The translations under genes were made by a program, and so were the position numbers. This document shows positions 7,395 through 15,619 of a stretch of DNA of 47,859 nt, in pieces (the first letter of the stretch is position 1; the number at the start of each line of letters is the position of its first letter). Source of the DNA: CAZRIE01 sp964600075 (GTDB taxonomy: Bacteria > Bacteroidota > Bacteroidia > Flavobacteriales > Flavobacteriaceae). Under the pieces are notes generated by a model. The model did not search any database, was not told the DNA's origin, and saw nothing but the letters and a program-made list of their open reading frames with translations. The stretch spans positions 1 through 47,859 of the forward strand of contig CAZRIE010000018.1 of the NCBI GenBank assembly GCA_964600075.1, in the 5' to 3' direction.

Positions 7395-8696
7395 AGGAAA
7401 AGAAGGGATAATAGATTAATAATCAGAAGCACAGGATTTACTTCCCGTTTTTTGCCGGAGCATACTTTGAGTAAGGTCCAACTTAAGAAACCAAAAATAA
7501 TACCTGTAGTGATACTATAGGTAAGCGGCATAAGAATCATGGTTAAAAAAACGGGAATTGCCTCATCTGCATTGTTCCAATTGATTTTAGTCAAAGGTTT
7601 CATCATAAACGAGCCCACCAAGACTAAAGCAATAGAGCTCGCAATACTTGGCACAAGGGACAATAAAGGAGAGAAAAACAAGAAGGGTAAAAATAAAAGT
7701 CCTGCAGTGATTGCCGTAAGTCCTGTTTTGCCACCTTCCCGAATACCTACGGCAGATTCAATATATGCAGTTCCGGAACTACTGCCAACAAGTCCCGAAA
7801 AGATAGTCGTAATAGCATCTGTTAAAAGCGATTTTTTAAGATTTTTTGGGTTTCCATCCTCGTCTTTGTACCCCGATGCTTCGGCAAGACCTACAAAAGT
7901 GGAGAGGCTATCGAACAGATCGGTAAACGCAAAAACAAATATTACTGGAAGGAAAGCGTACTGAATGGATTCAACGAGGTTTGCTTTAAGGAACAAGCTA
8001 AAATCAGGCATGGAAAAGATTCCCACATAATTAACGATTGTGGGCATTCCGAAATTTATCAAAGAGGCATCTCCCCACCACCTTCCTATAGGCCATGCCA
8101 GTACTGTGGTCAACAGAATACCGATAATCATTGCACCCGTTACTTTTCTTGCGACCAGAACGGCGGTTATGCCCAAGCCGATCAAAAATGTTAGGCAAAT
8201 GGGGTCTTTTAGGGAGCCTAGACCAACTAAGGTAGAGGTATCATCCACGATAAAATGGGCATTTTGAAAACCGATAAAGCAAATAAAAAGACCGATGCCC
8301 GAAGCAATAGCATAGCGTAAAGCATTTGGAATGGAACGCACTATTTTGTCCTGGACTTTTAATAGGCCCAGTATCAAAAAGAGTATCCCGGACCAGAAAA
8401 CGGCACCCAACGCAGCTTCATAGCTAAGCCCTAAGCCCTAAGCCTATTACGGCCGTATAGGTAAAAAAAGCATTCAAGCCCTTGCCGGGGGCAATAACAA
8501 AAGGGTTTTTAGCGTAAACCCCCATCATTATGCTGCCAAAACAACAAACAAGTACTGTAGATGTTACGACAGCGGAAAATGGCATCCCTGCTTCTGAAAG
8601 AATAGCCGGATTTACAATAATGATATAGAACGTAGCCAAAAAGGAGCTTATCCCAGCTAAAATTTCCGTCCGTATAAATTTGGTTTTTTCTTTCAA
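7385..8696 (-). pseudogene. NCS2/AzgA-type purine permease, interrupted by a 7-base repeat expansion
   Basis: Two adjacent frames form one xanthine/uracil/guanine permease-family protein. The first 88 residues (from 8696) carry the family start EILAGISSFLATFYIIIVNP and the motif NPFVIAPGKGLNAFFT. The remaining part (to 7385) has the other helices and the signature around DSLSTFVGLAE and SSGTAYIES. The break lies in three tandem copies of GGCTTAG. With two copies the reading runs IGLGLSYEAALGAVFWSG without interruption, giving about 434 residues, the normal family length. With three copies it stops after GLGLRA. This could be a fixed mutation or a reversible phase switch. The substrate is probably adenine, hypoxanthine or guanine, given the downstream nucleosidase. 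Confidence 0.85.
8424..8444 (-). repeat. Heptanucleotide tandem repeat (GGCTTAG)3 inside the permease gene
   Basis: Three perfect copies of GGCTTAG on the coding strand (CTAAGCC on the plus strand) lie at codons 86-92 of the permease. The unit is not a multiple of three, so each gain or loss shifts the frame; two or five copies keep the gene open. The present three-copy state creates a stop within the third copy. Such tracts are classic substrates for slipped-strand mispairing. Confidence 0.85.
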
Positions 8697-9133
8697 GATG
8701 CCTTAAAATAAAAATTAGTAGTTTGTTTTAACGCTATTTACAGGTATTTTTTGGAGGTATAATAAAATGAGCAATAGGCGTATCTTGATTTTGGTAAATA
8801 CCTACGGAATATACAATTTCATTGCTGAATCGCTACTGGAAGGAATTTTACAAAGTGTCGTTTAGCTCATCTTTTGAAATATAATGATTGCCCAACTTTC
8901 AAGGGTAGTTAAATGAATTTTCAAATTATATGAAGTAGAGGGCCGGCTGATAGCCGTCTTCTACTTGGCCAAATTCTTTTCAAGAAGAAAATGCCAAGTT
9001 GAGATGGGAGTTATAACATTGAATTCGTAACAGTGGCTTATAAGATAGCACCTAGAAATCACATATTAGCTAAAAAAACCCTGTCCAAAATATGGACGGG
9101 ACCTTGTATTTGCAATGCACCTTCGGATTACTT
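8697..9133. other. Intergenic region with a long hairpin at 8935-8964
   Basis: No gene is visible. It holds the 5' region of the permease operon (near 8700-8760) and, on the other side, the terminator of the heme-protein cluster. At 8935-8964 a near-complete hairpin can form: GTAGAGGGC and GGCT on one side pair with AGCC and GTCTTCTAC across a three-base loop, with one bulge and some G-T pairs. No T-run follows it, so it is not an ordinary terminator; its role is unknown. Confidence 0.4.
9072..9100 (-). terminator. Rho-independent terminator of the heme-protein cluster
   Basis: On the minus strand, CCCGTCC pairs with GGACAGGG (one bulged A) around a seven-base loop and is followed by TTTTTTT. 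It lies about 35 bases after the stop of the last gene (9134), which fits the end of the minus-strand transcript. Confidence 0.8.
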
Positions 9134-10504
9134 TTACCCTTGACCAATAATTACTTGAAGTTCCCCGTTATCTTCGGATATTGCTTTTGCGGACTGTGCA
9201 CTTACTTTTGTCTCCCAAAGGTAGACCCGTTTCAAACTTCCAATTTTTTGAATATCTGGTAGGCATGCGTCGCTCACATTAGTTCCATATAGATTTAAGG
9301 CCTCGAGATGTTCAAGACCTGAAAGCTGAGCAACACCCTTGTCCGTGATACCTGTTTTTTCTAATTGAAGCCGGGTCAGGTTCGGTAATTTTCCGACAGT
9401 AGCCAACCACTCGTCCTCCACATTGGTCTGTGCCAAAGACAACCAAGTGATATGGTCTTTTACTTTTTCCAATTCGGCAAGTTGCGTTTTGGTAAGATCG
9501 TTGCCTGAATACTTAACATCCAACAGCGGATTTTTAGCCCCAAGTGTTTTGACCGTAAATCCACTTTTTTGAAGATTTACGATTTGAAGACTGTCCAAAG
9601 GTTTCAACTGTACGGTTTCGTACCAAGGTTTGGGATCCGTATCGAGCCCATAGCGTCTTAGCAGTACGGGTTTAATGTTATCAGTGACCTCCATTGAAGT
9701 GACGGCACCGTCAAAAGAGGCGCCTTGTTCGATCCACCACTCTACGGTTTTAATTTCATCGTAAGTGAGTACATCGTTGGTAGGGGGCATGAACTTTATA
9801 TTTTTTTGCGGAAGGGTTATCCGTCTAAAAAGCTCACTTTCTTCAGTATTTCCAGCGACCAATACATCTTCGTTGTCTCCGCCCAATTGTAACGAATCTG
9901 GGTGGCTCATGTTCAACCCTCCACGTTTGATTTCATTATTATGGCAGGCAAAACACTTTGATTCAAAGATCGGTCGCACCAAATCGGCATAGACCAGAAC
10001 GGAATCTGGGTTTGCGAAGAAAACAATGGAATCTTTTTCCCCCGAAGCTCCCAACAAATTTTTTATGGGTTCGGGAGCATATTCCGTTAAATAGGTATCG
10101 CCGTGGGTCAGGTTACCGCCCTTATGGCCTTCGACGAACAACATACCCAATAGCAGAAAATTTACACTATGTTGTACCCAGTTCGAATATTCGTTTGGCT
10201 TTCTTTTGAGCCACCATCCCACAAAGGCCACAACGACTAGGGCAATACCCAGCCATCGATGTGAAAAAAGCATATCTTCTTCATATAGGCCGGTTTCACC
10301 AAGCCACCAACCAGAAAAGGCAGCTCCGGCTGCACTTACGCCGCCCAAGAACCAAGCAATCGGTATCAATTTACTTTTAGTTTCGGTCTTTTTAAAACTT
10401 TCATACCACTCTAACACCACGGCAAGAAAAAGAAAGCCGATAGGCATATGAACGAAAAGCGGATGAAAACGCCCGATAAAAGTTGAAAATTCCAGTGCAA
10501 TCAT
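9134..10504 (-). CDS. DUF2231 membrane domain / c-type cytochrome (PSCyt1) / leucine-rich-repeat protein
   Basis: This 456-residue protein has three parts. Residues 1-130 hold about four membrane helices of the DUF2231 type, with several His in or near helices (His14, His19, His82, His112, His127). Residues 165-270 form a planctomycete-type cytochrome domain with one heme motif, CFACH at 184-188, and a likely axial Met in FMPP (239). Residues about 335-445 are short leucine-rich repeats (LTRLQLEKTGITDKGV, LEALNLYGTNVSD). It is the last gene of the cluster, before a terminator. A membrane-anchored electron-transfer partner for the heme lipoproteins upstream is a reasonable inference; no member is characterised to my knowledge. 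Confidence 0.8.
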   Translation of the reverse strand: MIALEFSTFIGRFHPLFVHMPIGFLFLAVVLEWYESFKKTETKSKLIPIAWFLGGVSAAGAAFSGWWLGETGLYEEDMLFSHRWLGIALVVVAFVGWWLKRKPNEYSNWVQHSVNFLLLGMLFVEGHKGGNLTHGDTYLTEYAPEPIKNLLGASGEKDSIVFFANPDSVLVYADLVRPIFESKCFACHNNEIKRGGLNMSHPDSLQLGGDNEDVLVAGNTEESELFRRITLPQKNIKFMPPTNDVLTYDEIKTVEWWIEQGASFDGAVTSMEVTDNIKPVLLRRYGLDTDPKPWYETVQLKPLDSLQIVNLQKSGFTVKTLGAKNPLLDVKYSGNDLTKTQLAELEKVKDHITWLSLAQTNVEDEWLATVGKLPNLTRLQLEKTGITDKGVAQLSGLEHLEALNLYGTNVSDACLPDIQKIGSLKRVYLWETKVSAQSAKAISEDNGELQVIIGQG

Positions 10505-10586
10505 AATAGGTTGTTCTTAGTTGGTATACTCGGTTTAATTCAATTGGATAGGTTTGGCTGTTTTTTCATTCGCATCAAACGCTATT

Positions 10587-12050
10587 TTAAGCTAAAATTT
10601 CTTTTACGAGTTCGCCGTGTACATCCGTCAATCGATAGCGTCTTCCTTGAAATTTAAAGTTCAGGCGCTCATGGTCTACTCCGAGTAGGTGCATTAAAGT
10701 GGCCTGAAAATCATGAACATGCACCGGTCTTTGCGCCACATTGTACCCAAAATCATCGGTAGCGCCTAACGTAAAACCTTTTTTGATACCGGCACCAGCC
10801 ATAAAAATCGTAAAGCATTTTGGGTGGTGGTCACGCCCAAAATTGTCGGGGGTTAATTTTCCTTGGGAGTAATTGGTGCGGCCAAATTCGCCTCCCCATA
10901 TGACCAAGGTATCCTCTAACATACCACGTTGTTTCAAATCGGTGATCAAGGCAGCTGTGGCCTGATCAGTATCTTTGCACTGTACCTTTATGGCATTGGG
11001 CAAATTGCCATGTTGATCCCATCCCTGATGGTACAATTGAATGAATTTTACGTCACGTTCCGCTAATCGTCTGGCTAAAATGCAGTTGGCGGCAAAAGTG
11101 CCCGGTTTTTTACTATCCTCGCCATACATATCATAAATGTAATCGGGTTCATCTTTGGTATCCATAATCTCCGGTACCGATGTCTGCATACGAAAGGCCA
11201 TTTCGTACTGTGCCATTCGCGCCAGAATTTCGGGGTCACCGATATCGTCGTGATTGATTTTTTCTAATTTTTGTAGCTGGTCGAGCTGTTCTCTTCGACT
11301 TTTTTCTGTGATGCCCGGAGGATTGTTTAAGTAGAGAACAGGGTCTTTACCCGCCCGAAACTGAACCCCTTGGTGCTGCGACGGAAGAAAACCATTACCC
11401 CAAAGTCGAGAGTACAAAGGTTGCCCGTATTTGTCTTTGGTTACAAGCACAACAAACTCCGGAAGATTTTTATTGTCAGAACCTAGTCCGTAACTGACCC
11501 ATGAGCCAATCGAAGGTCTACCGGGAAGTTGTGATCCTGTTTGAATAAATGTTATCGCCGGATCATGGTTGATGGCCTCGGTATACATCGATTTGATAAA
11601 ACAAAGTTCATCGACTATTTTCGAAGTATGGGGCATGAGGTCGCTCATCCAGGCTCCGCTATCACCATGTTGTTTGAAATCAAAAATGGTGCCTGCGATG
11701 GGTAAGGTTGCTTGGCCCGATGACATTCCTGTCAGCCGCTGTTCGCCTTGCACACTTTTGGGTAGGTCTTGCCCTTGCATTTTGTTCAAGAGGGGTTTGT
11801 AATCAAAAAGGTCTAACTGCGAAGGTGCACCACTTTGAAAGAGGTAAATCACGCGTTTTACCTTTGGCGGAAAATGGGGCTGCCCCAAAACACCTCCACC
11901 GACACTTGGATTCGTAATTAACGATTTGTCTTTTCCGAACAGATCCATCGGGTCTAACATTGAGGCCATTGATAAAGCGCCCATACCCAATGAGGTCTTG
12001 GTCAAAAAATCGCGACGACTGTAGTTCTTATTTTCGTTGTGTGTACACAT
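10587..12050 (-). CDS. DUF1501 protein with Tat signal (alkaline-phosphatase/sulfatase-like fold)
   Basis: This protein of 487 residues begins with a twin-arginine signal: SRRDFLTKTSLGMGALSMASML. It continues as a DUF1501 protein, a group usually placed near the alkaline phosphatase/sulfatase superfamily, with VIYLFQSGAPSQLDLFDYKP near the start, VIWGGEFGRTNYSQG and GRDHHPKCFTIFMAGAGIKKG in the second half. ATG 12050 is chosen because an upstream TTG would add residues made of repetitive DNA in front of the signal. The Tat signal implies folding, perhaps with a cofactor, in the cytoplasm before export. DUF1501 genes are typically next to DUF1549/DUF1553 genes in Planctomycetes and Verrucomicrobia, as here. 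Its reaction is not known. Confidence 0.85.
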   Translation of the reverse strand: MCTHNENKNYSRRDFLTKTSLGMGALSMASMLDPMDLFGKDKSLITNPSVGGGVLGQPHFPPKVKRVIYLFQSGAPSQLDLFDYKPLLNKMQGQDLPKSVQGEQRLTGMSSGQATLPIAGTIFDFKQHGDSGAWMSDLMPHTSKIVDELCFIKSMYTEAINHDPAITFIQTGSQLPGRPSIGSWVSYGLGSDNKNLPEFVVLVTKDKYGQPLYSRLWGNGFLPSQHQGVQFRAGKDPVLYLNNPPGITEKSRREQLDQLQKLEKINHDDIGDPEILARMAQYEMAFRMQTSVPEIMDTKDEPDYIYDMYGEDSKKPGTFAANCILARRLAERDVKFIQLYHQGWDQHGNLPNAIKVQCKDTDQATAALITDLKQRGMLEDTLVIWGGEFGRTNYSQGKLTPDNFGRDHHPKCFTIFMAGAGIKKGFTLGATDDFGYNVAQRPVHVHDFQATLMHLLGVDHERLNFKFQGRRYRLTDVHGELVKEILA

Positions 12051-12057
12051 GGTTTTA

Positions 12058-12097
12058 AAGTTCAAGAACAAGTTCAAGTATCAAGTATCAAGTTCAA
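12058..12097. repeat. Degenerate 6-7-base direct repeats upstream of DUF1501
   Basis: The plus strand reads as consecutive units AAGTTC, AAGAAC, AAGTTC, AAGTATC, AAGTATC, AAGTTC. These imperfect units sit 8-47 bases before the DUF1501 start codon, in the untranslated leader. They may be a decayed simple-sequence repeat. Confidence 0.6.
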
Positions 12098-12154
12098 AAT
12101 GAGTTTATAAGTTTGTTGTGCATGGTTTATCTAAACTATGAAAAACTTTTCTTT

Positions 12155-12210
12155 GATTACTGATTACTGATTACTGATTACTGATTACTGATTACTGATT
12201 ACTGATTACT
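12155..12210. repeat. Perfect heptanucleotide repeat (GATTACT)8
   Basis: Eight uninterrupted copies of GATTACT fill 56 bases between the stop of heme lipoprotein A and the DUF1501 gene, starting 105 bases upstream of the DUF1501 start. A ninth partial copy (GATT) follows. A perfect array of this length is expected to be unstable in copy number; being intergenic, it would alter promoter spacing rather than reading frame. Confidence 0.9.
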
Positions 12211-12305
12211 GATTTGCACATTATGTTTTTAGTTTTGCCTCTTTGTTTTTGTCCTTTTTATTCTTCTTTTCGTTGAACTTAAACTTGCGTTTGAATTTGA
12301 GATTG

Positions 12306-15300
12306 TCAACGTTTCATATACGCCTCGTCATGGTTTAGCATGGTATTCGCGACCATTGTTAAGGCTGCTGTTTTATTCTTGTCCATTGATTTGTCAAATT
12401 GTTTTTCACCTACCGATAGGAGTTTATAGGCTTCTTTGGGATTCTCTTTGAATCGTTCCTCTTGCGTATCATAGAATTCCTTAAAGATAGCAGTTTCCTC
12501 TGTTTTTGGATATCTGCTCACTGCCAACCGGAAGCCATAGGCGATTTGATCTTCCAAAGAGTCTCCTCCTTCTTTTTGCATCCGTTCGGCCAATACCTTC
12601 GAAGCTTCTACAAATTGTGTATCGTTCATAAGTACCAGGGCTTGTAAAGGGGTGTTGGTGTTTTCACGTTTTACGGTACAGACTTCTCGCGATGGAGCAT
12701 CGAAAGCGGCCATTGCCGGATGTGGCGAAGTTCGCCGCACAAAAGTATAGAGTCCTCTTCGATACAAATCGTCACCTTCCGATTCTTTATAATTCAATAG
12801 GATATGGGAAAAGCTATTTTTTTCTATCCAAAGGCCTTCTGGCTGATAGGGCTTCACACTTTTTCCGCCTACTTGTTGTGCCAAAAGGCCACTTGCAGCC
12901 AACGCGTTATCGCGGATCATTTCAGCAGGTAGTCGGTAGCTATTACTTCGGGCTAGATACCTATTTGTTGGGTCTTTTTCCCGCATTTCATTGGTAGGTT
13001 CAGAAGACTGTCGGTAGGTATGCGACATAACCATAGTTTTTAAGAGTGCTTTCACGTCCCAACCGTTTTCCATAAAATCGACTGCCAGCCAATCAATAAG
13101 TTCTGGATGAGTCGGCAATGCACCCTGAACTCCAAAATCTTGGGGAGTCGTTACCAGCCCTTTTCCGAAAAGCATTTGCCAATATCGATTTACGGTCACA
13201 CGTGCCGTTAAGGGATTGTCTTCGGAAAAAAGCCATTTCGCCAACCCTAATCGGTTTCTTGGGTATTTCTCAGAAAATTCAGGTAGAACCCCGGGCGTAT
13301 TGGCTTCCACTTCGTAGATGGGCTGTTCGTAGTCGCCACGATTATAGGCGTAGGCCGTTCTTTTTTCAGGCATTTCTTCCATCACCATAACCTCGGTAAG
13401 GGGCATCATCTGATCTATCCAATTTTTTCGAAGTGTCTTTAATTCGGTTTCAACTTTTTTTACTTTCGGGTCTTGAGAAATCCAATATTCCGCAAGCATT
13501 GAATTCTCGGGTCTTTCGATACCATTATTGGTTTCCCCCAAATTGGCGACTTCCAGAGGTACAAGTTTTCTTGAATAGATGCGAATATCGTCTAATGCGC
13601 CTTTAAAAATTCCATTTTCCCCAGTAAAACCACGATAGCTCTTGGCCACTTTTACAGGTCTGTTCTCTACCTTATGAACTGCCGATTGCAGTGTCTTTAT
13701 CGATTTGGATAAACGATCATATGGTATTGTAGTCTCCGCCTTTTTTCCATCGATGTAAAGGGCCAATCCTTTTGCTTTTCCAGAACCATCATAAGCAAAG
13801 GCCACATGTCGCCATTCGTTAGTTTTGATGGAATCTTTCGAACGGACTTGAATATAATTATGCGGTAAGGAATTTATTAATCTGGCATTTAAATGGTTCA
13901 GGCTATCCAAGTAAAAATCCCACCCGCTCCAAAAATTGTTCTTTAGTCCGGAGGTACCTAGTAGTTGCTGTGTTTTTTCTTTCTCCCGTTTGGTAGTGTT
14001 CATCCAAAGCGATGCCGAAAATTCGTCGTTCCATTCAAAATTTGGGATGTTTTTCAGGTTCAATTCATCATATTCCCCCGTAAAGACAAAAGCGTTCCCT
14101 TTTTTGCCTTTTACCACTTCGGGTGCTTTGTTGGCTGTGGCATTCGAATTGTTGTCCGCAATAAACTGGTTTCCTTTCTTGCTGATTTTATCGAAGGCAT
14201 AGTGACCTAACAAGTCTTTATTCTTGACGCTATTGGGTAATTGTTTTACATAAATGTCAAGATCCTGCAATTCTTTTTTGGTCAATTGCAATTCGTTCTC
14301 TTTCTCTAATATGGATTTTTCAATCGTATTTAGTCGGTCCTTCTCCTCCTCGTTGGGTAATGTCAAAATCGGACCGTAGTTACCATCGTCGCCGGTCATA
14401 CCCAGCTCTTTAACATTATTAAAAAACGCGGCCATTTGAAAATAGTCTTTCTGTGAAATCGGATCGAACTTATGATCATGGCAGCGAGCGCAGGCTACGG
14501 TAAGTCCCATTAGGGCAGTACCTACTGTTTCCGAACGGTCCCAAACATAGTTCAACCGGAATTCCTCCTCGATGGCCCCACCCTCGGCTGTCATTGGATG
14601 GTTTCTGTTAAAAGCGGTCGCTAATTTTTGCTCTCTGGTCGGGTTGGGCATTAAATCTCCAGCCAGTTGCCAAATCACAAATTGATCATACGGCATATTT
14701 TTTTGAAAAGCATTGATTACCCAATCACGCCAAGGCCACATAGATCGCCAGCCATCGGCATGAAGGCCATGGGAATCTGCGTAGCGCGAAAGATCCATCC
14801 AATCTAAAGCCAAACGTTCGGCATTGGCATCGGTCGCTAAAAGTTTATCTACTAATTTTTCATAGGCGTCAGGACTATCATCTTTTAAAAATGTGTCAAG
14901 TTGTTCTATAGTCGGGGGAAGACCGGTCAAATCTATCGATACGCGGCGAAGCAGTCTTTCTTTATTGGCTTCCATGGAAGGTTCAAAACCCTTGGGTGCT
15001 AGACCTTGTTGAATGAACCTATCGATTTCATTATTGGTTTTCCATTCAGAATTAACGATTTGCGGAGTTGCCTGCTTTTCAGGTTTGGTAAAGGCCCAGT
15101 GTTCTTTCCATTGTGCACCCTTTTCTATCCACTTGATGATCGTCGCTTTTTCCTTGGCCGTAAGAGATAAATTCGATTCAGCGGGAGGCATTGAAATCTC
15201 CGGATCTTCACTGAGTATGCGAATAATACTTTCACTTTTTTCCGGGCTACCAGAAACAAAAGCATGATTGCCGTTACTTAGCGCAGCGAATGCACTTTCT

Positions 15301-15512
15301 TCTAGATCTAGGCGCAAATCGGCCTTACGTGTATTGGCATCAGGGCCGTGACAAGCAAAACAACGATCCGAAAGAATTGGTTTAACATGAAAATTGAAAT
15401 CTACGGTCTCAGGAAGCTCGGCATAGGCTATTTCAACCTCTGCGGGCATATCAATACCACATGAAGTCGCTAGGAGGCCAACGCATAATATTAAAATTTT
15501 TATTTTATTCAT
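12306..15512 (-). CDS. Heme lipoprotein A: PSCyt1-DUF1549-LamG-DUF1553
   Basis: This 1068-residue protein starts with a lipoprotein signal (Cys18 in LLATSC). Domains in order: planctomycete cytochrome domain at about 38-140 with heme motif CFACH (51-55) and likely axial Met in SMPP; DUF1549 at about 160-365 containing a second CxxCH, CARCH (341-345), in CARCHDHKFDPI; a coiled linker; a LamG/concanavalin-like domain at about 435-670 ending in DDIRIYSR; and DUF1553 at about 770-1050 with NPLTARVTVNRYWQMLFG and LPAEMIRDNALAASG. It is the second gene of the cluster. A surface or periplasmic role with redox chemistry on a polymer or glycan is suggested by the domains; no reaction is established. 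Confidence 0.88.
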   Translation of the reverse strand: MNKIKILILCVGLLATSCGIDMPAEVEIAYAELPETVDFNFHVKPILSDRCFACHGPDANTRKADLRLDLEESAFAALSNGNHAFVSGSPEKSESIIRILSEDPEISMPPAESNLSLTAKEKATIIKWIEKGAQWKEHWAFTKPEKQATPQIVNSEWKTNNEIDRFIQQGLAPKGFEPSMEANKERLLRRVSIDLTGLPPTIEQLDTFLKDDSPDAYEKLVDKLLATDANAERLALDWMDLSRYADSHGLHADGWRSMWPWRDWVINAFQKNMPYDQFVIWQLAGDLMPNPTREQKLATAFNRNHPMTAEGGAIEEEFRLNYVWDRSETVGTALMGLTVACARCHDHKFDPISQKDYFQMAAFFNNVKELGMTGDDGNYGPILTLPNEEEKDRLNTIEKSILEKENELQLTKKELQDLDIYVKQLPNSVKNKDLLGHYAFDKISKKGNQFIADNNSNATANKAPEVVKGKKGNAFVFTGEYDELNLKNIPNFEWNDEFSASLWMNTTKREKEKTQQLLGTSGLKNNFWSGWDFYLDSLNHLNARLINSLPHNYIQVRSKDSIKTNEWRHVAFAYDGSGKAKGLALYIDGKKAETTIPYDRLSKSIKTLQSAVHKVENRPVKVAKSYRGFTGENGIFKGALDDIRIYSRKLVPLEVANLGETNNGIERPENSMLAEYWISQDPKVKKVETELKTLRKNWIDQMMPLTEVMVMEEMPEKRTAYAYNRGDYEQPIYEVEANTPGVLPEFSEKYPRNRLGLAKWLFSEDNPLTARVTVNRYWQMLFGKGLVTTPQDFGVQGALPTHPELIDWLAVDFMENGWDVKALLKTMVMSHTYRQSSEPTNEMREKDPTNRYLARSNSYRLPAEMIRDNALAASGLLAQQVGGKSVKPYQPEGLWIEKNSFSHILLNYKESEGDDLYRRGLYTFVRRTSPHPAMAAFDAPSREVCTVKRENTNTPLQALVLMNDTQFVEASKVLAERMQKEGGDSLEDQIAYGFRLAVSRYPKTEETAIFKEFYDTQEERFKENPKEAYKLLSVGEKQFDKSMDKNKTAALTMVANTMLNHDEAYMKR

Positions 15513-15619
15513 TCGATTTAAAAACTATTTTCTAAAATACACTTTTTTGAACTAGAGAATGGTCATTTCTTTGGTCTGTTCGTGTTTTCTGGTTTAGCTT
15601 ATTCTGTATGTCAAAGTTA

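Larger units (their letters stand above)
12051..12305. other. Repeat-filled gap between heme lipoprotein A and DUF1501
   Basis: This 255-base gap within the cluster contains an eight-copy heptamer (12155-12210), a degenerate 6-7-base repeat close to the DUF1501 start (12058-12097), and a purine-rich stretch after the upstream stop. No gene is seen. It may hold a separate promoter for the two downstream genes, since gaps elsewhere in the cluster are 82 and 107 bases. Confidence 0.5.

Noticed and set aside
12051..12077. Upstream TTG start for the DUF1501 gene adding nine residues
   Set aside because: The extra residues are encoded by the degenerate repeat and would place extra sequence before the Tat signal; ATG 12050 fits better.
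12155..12210. CRISPR-like array
   Set aside because: Units are seven bases with no spacers; it is a simple tandem repeat.
12236..12303. Lys-rich open frame just after the stop of heme lipoprotein A
   Set aside because: It has no start codon and both paralogs end at the same MKR, so it is not a lost C-terminus; purine-rich DNA explains it.
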